From contig CM076955.1 in assembly GCA_039566865.1 (NCBI GenBank), positions 3,784,501-3,848,500 of the forward strand: a stretch of DNA of 64,000 nt, written 5' to 3'. The notes below the pieces were generated by a model. The model saw only the letters and a program-made list of their open reading frames with translations. It had not been told where the DNA came from and made no database searches. How positions within the stretch are numbered: the stretch's first letter is position 1; each line of letters starts with the position of its first letter. Origin of the DNA: Aurelia coerulea. Lineage: Eukaryota; Cnidaria; Scyphozoa; Semaeostomeae; Ulmaridae. Below are positions 27,301 to 39,300 of the stretch, piece after piece. The translations under genes were made by a program, and so were the position numbers.

Positions 27301-30300
27301 AACAAGCAAAGCTGCAAAAGTTTCTCTGAGACCCACGTAGCTAGCTCACTCGTTGTGCATTCCAGAAATAAGCACGAAACAAGCACGAGCATAGATCGAA
27401 AGAAGAAGGATATATCTACATATCTACCTCAGGCATTTAATTTATTTGATTCAAAAGCCGATTGGGAGGCGATTCAATTCTCTTATTTTTTGGGTGTAAT
27501 TAAAACACACTCAGCTTCTGAACCAAAGAAATAAAAAAGCGACTGCAGACAAAGGAAGTTCTCTCAACCAGTAATTAAAAAAAAAACAAAGCCGCAAAAG
27601 CTCTCTGAAACCCAGGTAGCAAGCACGCTCGTTGTGCATTCCAAAAATTGTTTCTAAGAGCAAACGTGAACATATATGGAAAGAAGAAGGATATATCTAC
27701 ACAACTGCCTCGAGCATTTTTTTTGTTTGGAATAGAAGCCGATTGGGAGGCGATTCAATTCTCGTATTTTTGGGTGTAAATTCCCTTTCGCACGTGATGA
27801 TCATAGAACGAGCTTTGATAAATTCAATTTCAGATGTAAAGCCTTCGAATATTCTCATAAATTACAAAGGTGAAGTGAAATTATGTGATTTTGGTATTTC
27901 TGGCCAACTAGTGGATTCATTGGCAAAAACAATGGATGCTGGCTGTAAGCCATATATGGCGGTATGTTTCACCTCTTTTCGTCATTTTTATTTTGTTTCC
28001 TCTCTCTTCAAAAAATTTAACATCCCACCAAGAAATTTTTGATGACCAATGAAAAGAATGATTTAATTGGCAGCAAGGTTAGGACGCATTATATTTTCTT
28101 CAAGATAGGGTGCATTCTTCCCTCGTTTTCATTTTCTGTCTTTTCCCGCAAAACTTCTTCTGCTCAACAGTTTGTACAAGCATTTTCGCTCATAAATGTT
28201 ATCCCAAACGTTGTTCAAAATATAGGTCAGTTTCCTCGCGATACTATATATTGGAATTCTAGGTAGAAATAATGATAATGAAAAGAAAAGTTTGACGTTT
28301 GGAGAATATGCTGACGTAAATTCCACAATAATTTTAGCAAACTATAGGACATATGATAGTGAAAAATCTAACTTAGATAAGGACATTTATTTCACCAAGA
28401 TTCAGGGGCGGCTGGGAGCGATAAAAAGTTGCTATTAATCACGAGCGAAGCGAGTGAACAATGGGGGTCCGGGGGCTTGCCCCCGGAAAAATTTTCTGGG
28501 ACCACGCCCTTCAGAACGCCGGAAACGCCTATCTTTTGCAAATGGGATATGAATATGAAGCTAATACTGTTCCTGAATTATGATCTGTTTTAAAAACTAA
28601 CTGTTCCATTCTTGTTTCTAAAACATTCAGAAAGGTTTTTTTCGAACAAAAGGAAATATTTTTGCAATCGATGCCTTATGAATAAGTCTGTCATGTCTAT
28701 CGTCTGTAAAAGGTGGCTACATACGGAGGGCTGTTTAGACTGCTGCGGCTTTCCGCCGCTCGGTAAAAGCCCTGCTATTCATTTCCAATTTGTAATAGCA
28801 AAGCTGGCACAGCCGCCTTGCGAGCCGCCATGTAGGAGAGGGAAATAGGAGAACATATTTTCTTTGGGTAGAGTAGAATCCCGAATCTTTCATCTTATCT
28901 TCTCCCACGACTAAACATGGCCAACAGAAATATATATTTTTCTCTGAATCACCGCATGTCCACGAAAAACCTCTACACACAGCTTCACACGAACAACTTT
29001 TATTTTAAAATTAAGGCATGGGTGTCCATCGAAACGAAGGCGCTGCTTATGAGTTGAATTTCTTCCTTACATAGACAGAGCAGAAGTGGACAAGGGAAAA
29101 GACAGTCGAACCACCCCCATCGTACACCACCTGACGCAACTTGATTCATTTTATATCGTAAAAGGTCTCTACTCTCTTCTAAACGTGTATCGACTGACGA
29201 TCTGTACGCGAGATCTCTTGTGATCTCTTGCTATTCATTCTGAGAACTTAATAGCAAGGCTGTCAGATTTGCATATGTTACAACAGCCCGTTGCGTCATA
29301 CACAAAGGAACTATGATGCAACTTCCAATTGTTCTCGTTCGTTTGCTATTCAAACGGGCCAAGTAATAGCATGGCCATCGGTGGCCACAGCGTGGGTTTC
29401 TATAAAGACTGGCTTTTGTCCGACTCAAAAAAGTATGCAAGCGGCATCCTTTAAGTGGATTAAGTCGGGCAATCACAATGTCAAATACCACTGAGGGCTC
29501 AAAGAAATGACGGAATGAAGGAACTGGATAGGAAAATCAAAGATCCGGAGAAAACTTTTACTCGTATTATTTGCGTTAATACTTACCAGCAATAGACCTA
29601 ATCAGGAAGTGGGCAAAAATGCGTCAGCCCTTAACTGCCTGAACAATGCATACCTTTATGGACGGTGATTGGAACAGGGAAAATACAATTTCCGGCTAAC
29701 ACACCTGTCCCACGGTGGAGGAAACCGCGAGAAAAGGGAAAAGAAAGCCAAGGAAGTTAGAGAGAAAAGGGAGGGTAAAGGGTGGGGAAAACGATGCAAT
29801 CCATCCCAAAATGAATTCTAGAACATGTCATAGAAATCAAATTTATAACGGGGAGTAATTTGATCTGCTGCCCACGAGGTAAATGGCCTGACCTGCGCAG
29901 AGGCCAAGCCCCCGCTCGAAACTGCGCAGATGGGAACCTATTTTCTCTGGTTGTATTAACTGCGGTTAAACCATTGTCTAACCGGTATTTAATACTTACC
30001 AGCAATAGACCTAATCAGGAAGTGGGCAAAAATGCGTCAGCCCTTAACTGCCTGAACAATGCATACCTTTATGGACGGTGATTGGAACAGGGAAAATACA
30101 ATTTCCGGCCAGAGGACACGAATGTGTACCCACCAAGCGCCGACAACCGATACAAAAGGGCCTTGAACTTACATACCCCTCCCAATTCCTGACGGAGGTG
30201 CAAGAGCAGAAAAGCGGAAAATAGACAGAGAAGTTATAAGGACCACAAAGGACAGTGGTGAGAAAAGCAGAGGCAAACTGAGGATACTATGTGCCTGCAT

Positions 30301-33300
30301 GAAGGCAACATCTGCAAACAACTATATGTAAGTCATGGCCATAAACTTGGCAAAGGCTATCAAACCCATCACAACAAGAACTATGGCAAAAGGCTACCAC
30401 ACATTGCATTAACTCCATACGTTAACAACTGCACCATAGCCAGCAACCTGTGACACCAGGCCAGAACACTGCAGCCCCATGGCGGACAAGTATTGTACCA
30501 AGTCCAAAAACCATGGTGGCCAATAAACATAGCACCATGGCCACAACACTTCAGCAGCATGACCGACAAACAAGCATGGCACCATGGCAAAGACACTATG
30601 GCACCATGGCCTAACACATGGCACCATAGCCAAACTACTGCGGCACCATGGTCGACTAATATGGGACCAAAGCTGACAAAAGCAACTGCAGCCTCGTGAC
30701 CGATAAAGATGGCACAATGGCCAAAAATACTGCGGCACCATGGCCAACAAATATGGGACCAAAGCCGACAAAAATCACAGCACCTATGGCCGATAAAGAT
30801 GGCATCCGGACCCAACCCCTACTGCCCCATATATGAAGACCCTGGCACAATGGCCCAAAACTTGTGAAACCATGGTGAAAAACATGGCACAATGGCATAC
30901 ATACTGTGGCTCCATGGCTGACAGACATGGCACCAACGCTGAGAAAAAAAAATTGCAGCCCTATGGCTGGGCACTATTTCCCAAACACTACTGCACCATG
31001 GACGAAATGCATGGCCCAATGGCCAAAATGTTGCAAAACCATGGCAACAAACATGTCACTAAGACCAAAAACCGCTGCACCATGGCTGATAAACATGGCA
31101 CGATGGTTGCAAACTGTTGCACCATGGCTGAGAAACATGGCACCCTGGCCAAAACACTACAGCACCATCGCCGAAAACATGGCACCTGGCCAACATACTG
31201 TAGCACCATGGCCGACAAGCATGGCACCACAGCACACACACTGCGGCACCATGGCTGACAAGCATGGTATCGAGGCCAAACCGCTACGGTACTATGGCTG
31301 AAAACATGGCACTATGGCCAAAACACTATAGGACCGTGACCGAAAACATGGCACCATGGCCACACATTATGGCACCATGGTGAAATAAGGCACCATGGCC
31401 AAAACACTACGGTACCATGGCCGAAAACATGGCACTATGGCCAAAACACTATGGCACCATGGCCGAAAACATGGCACCATGGCCAAAACACTACGGCACC
31501 ATGGCCGAAAACATGACCACATGGCCAATATACTACTACACCGTGGCTGAAGCCTGGCACCATGGCCAACTACTACGGCACCATGGCCAAAACACTATGG
31601 CACCATGGCCGAAAAACATGGCACCATGGCCAACTACTACGGCACCATGGCCGAAAACATGGCACCATGGCCAAACCACTACGGCACCATGGCCGAAAAC
31701 ATGACCACATGGCCAATATACTACTACACCGTGGCTGAAGCCTGGCACCATGGCCAACTACTACGGCACCATGGCCAAAACACTACGGCACCATGGCCAA
31801 AACACTATGGCACCATGGCCGAAAAACATGGGACCATGGCCAACTACTACGGCACCATGGCCGAAAACATGGCACCATGGCCAACATACGACGGCACCAT
31901 GGCCGAAAAACATGGCACCATGGCCAAACACTACGGCACCATGGCCGAAAACATGGCACCATGGCCAACATACTACGGCACCATGGCCGAAAACATGGCA
32001 CCATGGCCAACATACGACGGCACCATGGCCTAAAAACATGGCACCATAGCCAAACACTACGGCACCATGGCCTAAAACATGGCACCATGGCCAACCTACT
32101 ACGGCACCATGGCCGAAAACATGGCACCATGGCCAACATACGACGGCACCATGGCCGAAAAACATGGCACCATGGCCAACATACTACGGCACCATGGCCG
32201 AAAACATGGCACCATGGCCAACATACGACGGCACCATGGCCGAAAACATGGCACCATGGCCAACATACGACGGCACCATGGCCGAAAAACATGGCACCAT
32301 GGCCAACATACTACGGCACCATGGCCGAAAACATGGCACCATGGCCAACATACTACGGCACCATGGCCGAAAACATGGCACCATGGCCAACATACGACGG
32401 CACCATGGCCGAAAAACATGGCACCATGGCCAAACACTATGGCACCATGGCCGAAAAATATGGCACCATGGCCAGAACACTACGGCACCATGGCCAAAAA
32501 CATGGCACCATGGCCAACATACTACGGCACCATGGCCGAAACACATGGCACCATGGCCAAAACACTACGGCACCCTGGCCGGAAAAACAAAAAACAAAAC
32601 CAAACAAAAACAAGAAACAAAATGGCACCATGGCCAAAAAACTGCGGCACCATGGCCGAAAACATGGCACCATGGCCAAGATACTGCGGCACCATGGCCG
32701 AAAATATGGCACCAACGCCAACCACCGTTCTACCATGGCTAATAAATGATGGCACTTTGGCCAAACTACTGCGGAACGATGCTAAACAAAGCATGGCTGA
32801 TAAGTGGGGCACCAAGCAGAGAAAAGCTTGTAATCTGGTTTCTGCCTTGTCCAGGACAAGGAAACAAAATACTGCATCTAAAATTTTCGTAAGAGAACCA
32901 TGTTCCCTTTTTAAAGATCCCTGTTTGTTTATGTTTTTGTTTTTTGTTGTTTTTTTTCCTTATTTTTATTTATTTATTTATTATTTTTTTCTATTTTTCG
33001 AATTGTTGTTTTCGGTTACATTTAGCCACAGCCTTCAACCACTTAACAAAAGTCTACTAATCTTAATTTGTGTAAAATGCTCAGATGCCATTGAGTGATC
33101 TGCCAAAGCCAAAGATTTGATGCTGAAATGAGACGATTTTGAGGCAGTTTGGTATAAGCTTGACAGGCTTCGCTTGACCAACGACCTAAGCTTGATCCAG
33201 TGGTAAAAGCTTGATAGTCTGGAAATGTTAATGAAGCAGCTGTAGTGGCGGCACCCATGCGGAAGCTGTGAGGGTGAAGTGACCCTGCCCTCCTGCTGTA

Positions 33301-36300
33301 TGAAGTAGCTGCAACGTCTTGTTCAATTTGCACTTGGACGATGGTGATCCATCTTAGTACACAAATTGTGGACCCAAAGTCATTCACCAAACTGCAAGGT
33401 AAGTCATGAGATGGCTATTCCTGGGCACAAAGAAGAATCGGATTGAGGGAGTAGGACTGAGCATCCCTCCCCAAACTGATCAGTTTTCAAACCTGCAAGG
33501 TGTATGATTGCCACACTTGGGACTTGTGCCCTGTCAGCGCAAACATGTGAAACTGATAAAGGCACATTACTGGATAAAACCTGAACTTGGGACTGTAAAT
33601 TCTGCAGCCCTCTAATTTAAAACAAAAGATTCATATTGTGAGCTTTGCAGGACCTTTCTTTATACTCCTTGGACAACAAAAACCCTCAATAACACAGGGT
33701 ATCAGTGGAAGATTTAAGAAAGGGTCAGGAAACCCTCCTGACACCTGCAAGGTACGAATTGCTGCTAGACTCACCTTCAGCATTGATGTTTGGCAAGTTT
33801 TGCTCAGTTTTCCAATAAAATGCCGCAATGATGATTTCAAAGCTGGACATAGAGACCCATTTTATGCGCAAAATCGATCTGTTCACCGAAACAAAAGTAA
33901 CAAATCAATTCCTGGGCAGAGGAATAAATTCATTTGGTATTAGTAGATAGGGCATTGCTTAGTAATCCTTGCCAGCAACTGTCCACTGTGGAAAAGTTAG
34001 CTGATGCAGCAACCACTCTGGTATCATTAATGAGACTGTATGCACATCAGGGCCAGCTATGTAGAATGTACCGGATCAAGTAAGCGCCTAAGGAAGGGTT
34101 TTCCCAAGACAATAGCCTGACCACAGTGCTGTAGTAAAGCAATCAGTGATAGCAACTCATTTTCCATACCATGTATTTCCTTATCCCAGGTAGTGTAGAA
34201 AGAGCTGTGCAAACTTTTAGTAGCTTCTCATCAGGGAGCCGCAGTCCTAGATCCAAGGTGTCCATCCCATTGATGTTATATCGGTGCTAGGGGTTCAGTC
34301 CCATAGGGAAGGCCTGGCAAGAAGAGGGCACTGTACTACAGAAAAGGGTCACCATCTGTAAGGCCTCTTGAAGTCAAACTTGGCCAGCATAGCGCCCTGA
34401 CCTATTTCCTTATCATGGTCAAAGCTTCTGGTACAGCTTCATGCAAAACCTCTGTGTCCGAGTCATCAACTAAACTTGACATGTAAATCCGATGAAGGAG
34501 GAACATCCGAAGGTCTGGCTACTTATCAAATTTCCTCCTGAAGATAATTATCAACTATATCTGGCAGGTCCAAAGAAAATAAACAGTATATTCACACGCA
34601 GGCTCACTGATTTGAGTCCATTCTAAAGCAATCTGTCCCCTATTGTTCTGACCTTAGTTACTGCTTTATTTACCTTATTTACGCTGCAGCTAAATTCATG
34701 CATCACTGAGTCTCTATGACCCTGATTTCTTTGAATAAGCGAATTAACGCCAACTTCTGGAATATACAATAGAGATCTTTATCGGTTTCATTTTCATTCA
34801 TCAAAGAGGACAAATTGCCTTAAATTAAATAGCTTGCTCATCAACAAGAGCCTGTGGAAGAAAAATAAACAATATATCAACACTGGGCTCATAAACACGA
34901 GTCCCGTTGAATTAAGTAACTTGTGCATCAACATGAGCGTGCAGAAAAAGTGAACAATATATCCACACTGAGCCCATCCATTTGAGGCCCTTTAAATCAA
35001 ATTGCTGGCAATTGACTGGAGCATGCAGCAATAATAAACAAAATAATCACACTGGGCTCATAAACTGGAGTCCCATTCAAAATTAAATCAACTAACCTGC
35101 TCATCAACTTGAACATGCAGAAAAAGCAAACAAATTATTCACAATGACCCCATAGACTATAGTCCCTTGCATTAAATAATAACTCATCACAGCAACAATA
35201 CATTCTCCTTATTGGGCTCATTGATTTGAGTCCCATTAAATCAAATAACTTACTCATCCATTTGAGCATAAAACACACGGAAACATAAACAATAAAGTCA
35301 TACGTAACTGGGCTTATAGACTTGAGTCTCGAGTCCCATCAATTTGCTCATCGACTTGAGAACGCAGAAAAACCAGCACTGTATTCACATTCCTAGGCTC
35401 CTTCGTTGGATTGACCATAACAATAAACGACTTGCTCATCGACTTGTGCGTGGAGATAAAACCCGACTATGTCAATGAAAATATTCACATTGATTGGGCT
35501 CGTTCATTAACTACCTTGAGTCCTACTGCAATTAAATTAAACAATTTGCTTGTCGACTTGAGTGCGGAATTAAATTATTCTGCGAGCTTGTAAAACCAGC
35601 TCCTGATGATAAAAGCAACTGCTGGCTGAAGGAAGGGGCAGTGACACTCCCCCCCCCCCCACCGTTGCTGCTGTCTTATCGGTCCGGAAGAAGATCAAAG
35701 ACCTCCCTGCAGAACCTTCATTGACATTGTTGTCTCCCATCCATCTATATTTATAATAATCGATTACCAAACTTTCAACTTTGCTTAGGCTTTTCAAAAC
35801 AGACGAGTATATTGGCAGAAATAATTCTAGCACAGGAAGAATTTATTCGGAACAGTCTCACCAAAACAGCGACTTGAACAGCTCACACCACAGCGATAAC
35901 ACCTCAAAAAGTTTCATCTTTGTTTATACATGGCCTAAACGGCCTAACCTTCCTGTTGTGTCCCGATCCGATGCCACAAAGCTCGATCGATGATTGGCAT
36001 GAAAACACAAGGACAGCACTCTGGAACACCAGACTTCGCTCACCAGGACTATAAAATTGACATGCATATAAATTCTTGCGCATAAAGAATCTCTAAACTT
36101 GAAGAAAACGATGCAATCCATCCCAAAATGAATTCTAGAACATGTCATAGAAATCAAATTTATAACGGGGAGTAATTTGATCTGCTGCCCACGAGGTAAA
36201 TGGCCTGACCTGCGCAGAGGCCAAGCCCCCGCTCGAAACTGCGCAGATGGGAACCTATTTTCTCTGGTTGTATTAACTGCGGTTAAACCATTGTCTAACC

Positions 36301-39300
36301 GGTATTTAAATTTATCTTTTCAATACAGAAGCAGAACGTTACTTTGGAAAAAAATTGCTATTAACGAAATAGCATTAATAGCACTGTCCGCCGCCCCTGC
36401 CAAGATTAGTGAAATTACAATTGCTTTGTTGGGAATTGTTTCAAAAGAACTCAAAACAGTTGTCATGTTTTCTCTATTTTCCCACTTCTAAGCAATTCAA
36501 ATGAGACAACGGTGGAAAGACAATGTGTCTCCCTTTCACAACAAAATGAAAGCGTGGTTTATTTCTGAGGAGAATGAATGATGGAACTTTTAGACCATTC
36601 TTATTGTGAAAACAGGTGAAATTCACGAGAATTGTAGCAATCGTTCACGTTTCTTGAGAAGCAGGCTCAAATACAATAGCAATAACGTTGAGCTGGTACA
36701 AAAGATTTTTTCGAAGTCAGTTTTCCCATCTGAGTAAGCCTTTCCATTACTTGACTTTGAAATGTCTTATTTTCTTTCAAATTATTTCAATCAATGGCTT
36801 TAGCTGCACCGAGCTACAAAATGTCAAATAATTGTTTTGGGATTCCATGTGTTGTGAGGAAAATGCATGTAACAATTAATGTTTTTGTTTTCTTGCAGCC
36901 GGAAAGAATAGATCCCACGAAGGATATTAAAAAGGGTTATGATATCAGATCCGATGTATGGAGTTTTGGTATTACAATGGTAAGTCATTGCATTTATATC
37001 AATAAAGATATGTTCGTTGCGTGTGGTACTATGTAATTGAACAGTAATAAAATGAATAAATGATTTAAGTACCAAAAATAGCCTAGAACCCGTTTACACG
37101 GTAGCGGATCACTCTTGATCCGATACAAAAAGCGTTGCGGAATAGCCTCCCGTTTACACGAGCTCGAAGTGGTCCGATACACTTCTGCTCCGCTATCCGC
37201 ATCAATTTTGATCCTGCTACGAAAGCGAACTCGTTTTGTGTCGGATCACTTTTGTATCGGATCACTCTTGCTCTGCGCCGTGTAAACGCAAGTGATCCGC
37301 ATCAATTTTGATTCGGATTCATAACGAGGGTATTTTCCATACAAACGAGGTTTAATCATAATTGCAGTTTGTTTTGAAATTTTGACGTTAAAAGGAAATC
37401 ACTGAAAATCTGAGAAAGTCTTGAATGGGACCTCGTCCTATTTCTATGGTGACCGCTGATCCGCTACCGTGTAAACGAGACTGTGATCCGATACAATTTT
37501 GATCCGCTACCGTGTAGACGGGAGGGTGATCCGTAACACTTTGATCCGCAACACTTTTGATCCGCTACCGTGTAAACGGGGTCTTAGATGTTAAAAACAC
37601 GAAGTTTCTAGCATATACTCGTTATCAAGTGACTCGAAATCAATCGAGCCGAGCAAAGAGAAGAGAAGATTCGACAAATAAGAAGGAATGCGAGATGCGA
37701 CGTGACGTAGCGTAAATGGGGAACGGGGAATAGGAGGAATGTGGGAAAAGAGTAAGGAAGGACCTATTGCAGATAAGTAAATTGTTTATTAAGTCCATTA
37801 GGATAAAGAGTTTTTAAGTTAAAAATTAAGCGTTTCTCCAAGGTCTTGCGTTTGGTGGTGTCTTGAGGTGCACATAATAAGCCAAGAATGGACATGTCGG
37901 CAGTTGAATGGTTGGCTGAGTTGTAATGTTTGAATATGTTGCTGTCTGGATCGTTTTCATGGTTTTCATCGAGGTGGATCTTTGAATATGTTGATGATAG
38001 GGGGAGCACGAGGTTATTGATTAGGAAATAATATCTAGGATTTCTAGACTAAAAGAATCTTTGATCATAGAAATGTCGTTTTAAGATTCCAATAAAAGCT
38101 GTATTGTCAATAGACCTTTTAGCTATTCTATAAAGAATCAGAATCGAACAACATTTTGCTACATTTTGTAGAATTTTCGAATGACGACAATAGTCATAGA
38201 AGCTCTAACGCCACTCGATCGAACATAGCGTATAAAAATAACGCTCGATCCAGGCTCTTTTGTAGAATAGCTAAAAGGTCTATTATTACCTGACTGACGT
38301 TTCAAAAACGAGGCAATACAAGAATCCCGCCAATCCCATTGGTTAATCGCATATTTCCCGCGGTTTTCCCGTAGCCTTGTATAATACGATACAAGGACGC
38401 GTTTTGACACCACATCAACTGATATAGGCCTGTGCGATTTACAATACACTTAATCGACATCACAGTAACAAAATGCGTATAAAGTTTCCTTTTCGAGTTG
38501 TTTTGTCAAAGACCCAAAAATATTCATAGATGATAAAATGTTTGCTTTTGATACAGCAAGGTAGAAACATTACACGTTGAAAAATCTTATTTTGTGCTTA
38601 GTTTTTAAGCAAAATACTCAATCTTGCCAAGAGTCAAAATTTTCAGATTTTTCATCATTGAAGTCTCCAATGTTAGTGCGCATTTCTTTCTGTCATTGAT
38701 GGCCAAACTAGATGCTTTACACGCACAAAGAAATTTATCTGGCAATCATCAGTGCTTTTTTGCAGTATGATTCAGAACCAGGTAGCCCTAAAAAGAGCTA
38801 AATTTGCTAATTTTTAAACCAACTACAAGATCAGCTATATCTTGGAAACATAATTTGGCCCTTGATCTACTTCCCCAAAAAAGAAAATTGAAGATTTTGG
38901 TGATTTTTCAAACGGGATTACTTTTTTTGGGACACCCGGTAGAATTATAGCAAATATCCTAAGTTCCTTTCAAAGCATTCAATTTGAAGAAAGAGGTTAT
39001 GGAATTTTGCACCATATATTTCAAAGATTTGAACCAAATGTTGAGCTCTTTTCTTTTCACAGGTCGAGTTAGCCACTGGAAAATTCCCATACAGTGGATG
39101 GAAGACCCCATTTGATCAGCTGAAAGCTGTGGTCGAAAGTCCATCCCCTGATATTCCAGAATCACTTGGCCACTCCGCGGATTTTAAGAACTTTGTTGAA
39201 TCATGGTACGTATTGACACGAATATTGTGCTTAGGGACCGTGAATTGAAATGCTTCAAGCGTTGTTCTGTCATTAACAGACTACCCTACGTTCTGACTAT

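Larger units (their letters stand above)
29576..36309 (-). mobile_element. Ngaro/PAT-like tyrosine-recombinase retrotransposon with split direct repeats, decayed and satellite-filled
   Basis: On the minus strand the order is A1 (36309-36104), ~105 bp tandem repeats (35575-34500), RT/RNase H remnant (34500-34050), tyrosine recombinase remnant (33840-33100), CCATGG satellite (32830-30400), B1 (30109-29989), A2 (29992-29787), a 90 bp spacer, and B2 (29696-29576). Both A copies (206 bp) and both B copies (121 bp) appear identical by eye. An A1-ORFs-B1A2-B2 order with RT before YR is the defining layout of Ngaro and PAT-like elements; these integrate a circular intermediate and leave no target duplication. 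At the B1/A2 joint the repeats share TTAA, and the same TTAA is present at both outer ends, as expected if a circle recombined there. The coding region is broken, so movement would depend on enzymes supplied by another copy. Assignment to Ngaro versus PAT is uncertain. Confidence 0.85.
27962..36898. other. giant intron 8 of the MAP2K gene
   Basis: 8.9 kb between the kinase activation-loop exon and the APE exon. About 75% of it is the Ngaro/PAT-like element at 29576-36309. The left portion (27962-29575) has no recognised gene. It contains a GC-rich patch at 28430-28520 (gcgaagcgagtgaacaatgg, then gggcttgcccccgg), which resembles the edge of another repeat. 36310-36898 shows nothing recognisable. 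Confidence 0.7.

Noticed and set aside
29860..30081. Frame encoding [20 protein letters not shown], present again at 36177
   Set aside because: It belongs to the non-coding split direct repeat A of the retrotransposon, which explains the duplication.
30381..32815. Minus-strand frames rich in CFRPWC / VFGHGA repeats, resembling Cys-rich proteins
   Set aside because: Antisense reading of the same satellite; no start context, no domain, no conservation signal.
31793..33098. Long plus-strand open frames of 318 and 339 codons (MAPWP/HHGRK-type repeats)
   Set aside because: They are frame by-products of a 20-22 bp satellite without stop triplets. Overlapping frames in all phases and on both strands are open, and the sequence is intronic and inside a transposon.
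30400..35575. A CRISPR-like array (regular repeats with spacers)
   Set aside because: The units are contiguous and variable, without unique spacers, and the DNA is animal intron.
29787..36309. Interpretation of the A repeats as LTRs of a Gypsy/Copia retrotransposon
   Set aside because: There is no TG...CA end, no primer binding site and no protease or integrase. Instead a second repeat pair (B) and a tyrosine recombinase are present, which fits split direct repeats.
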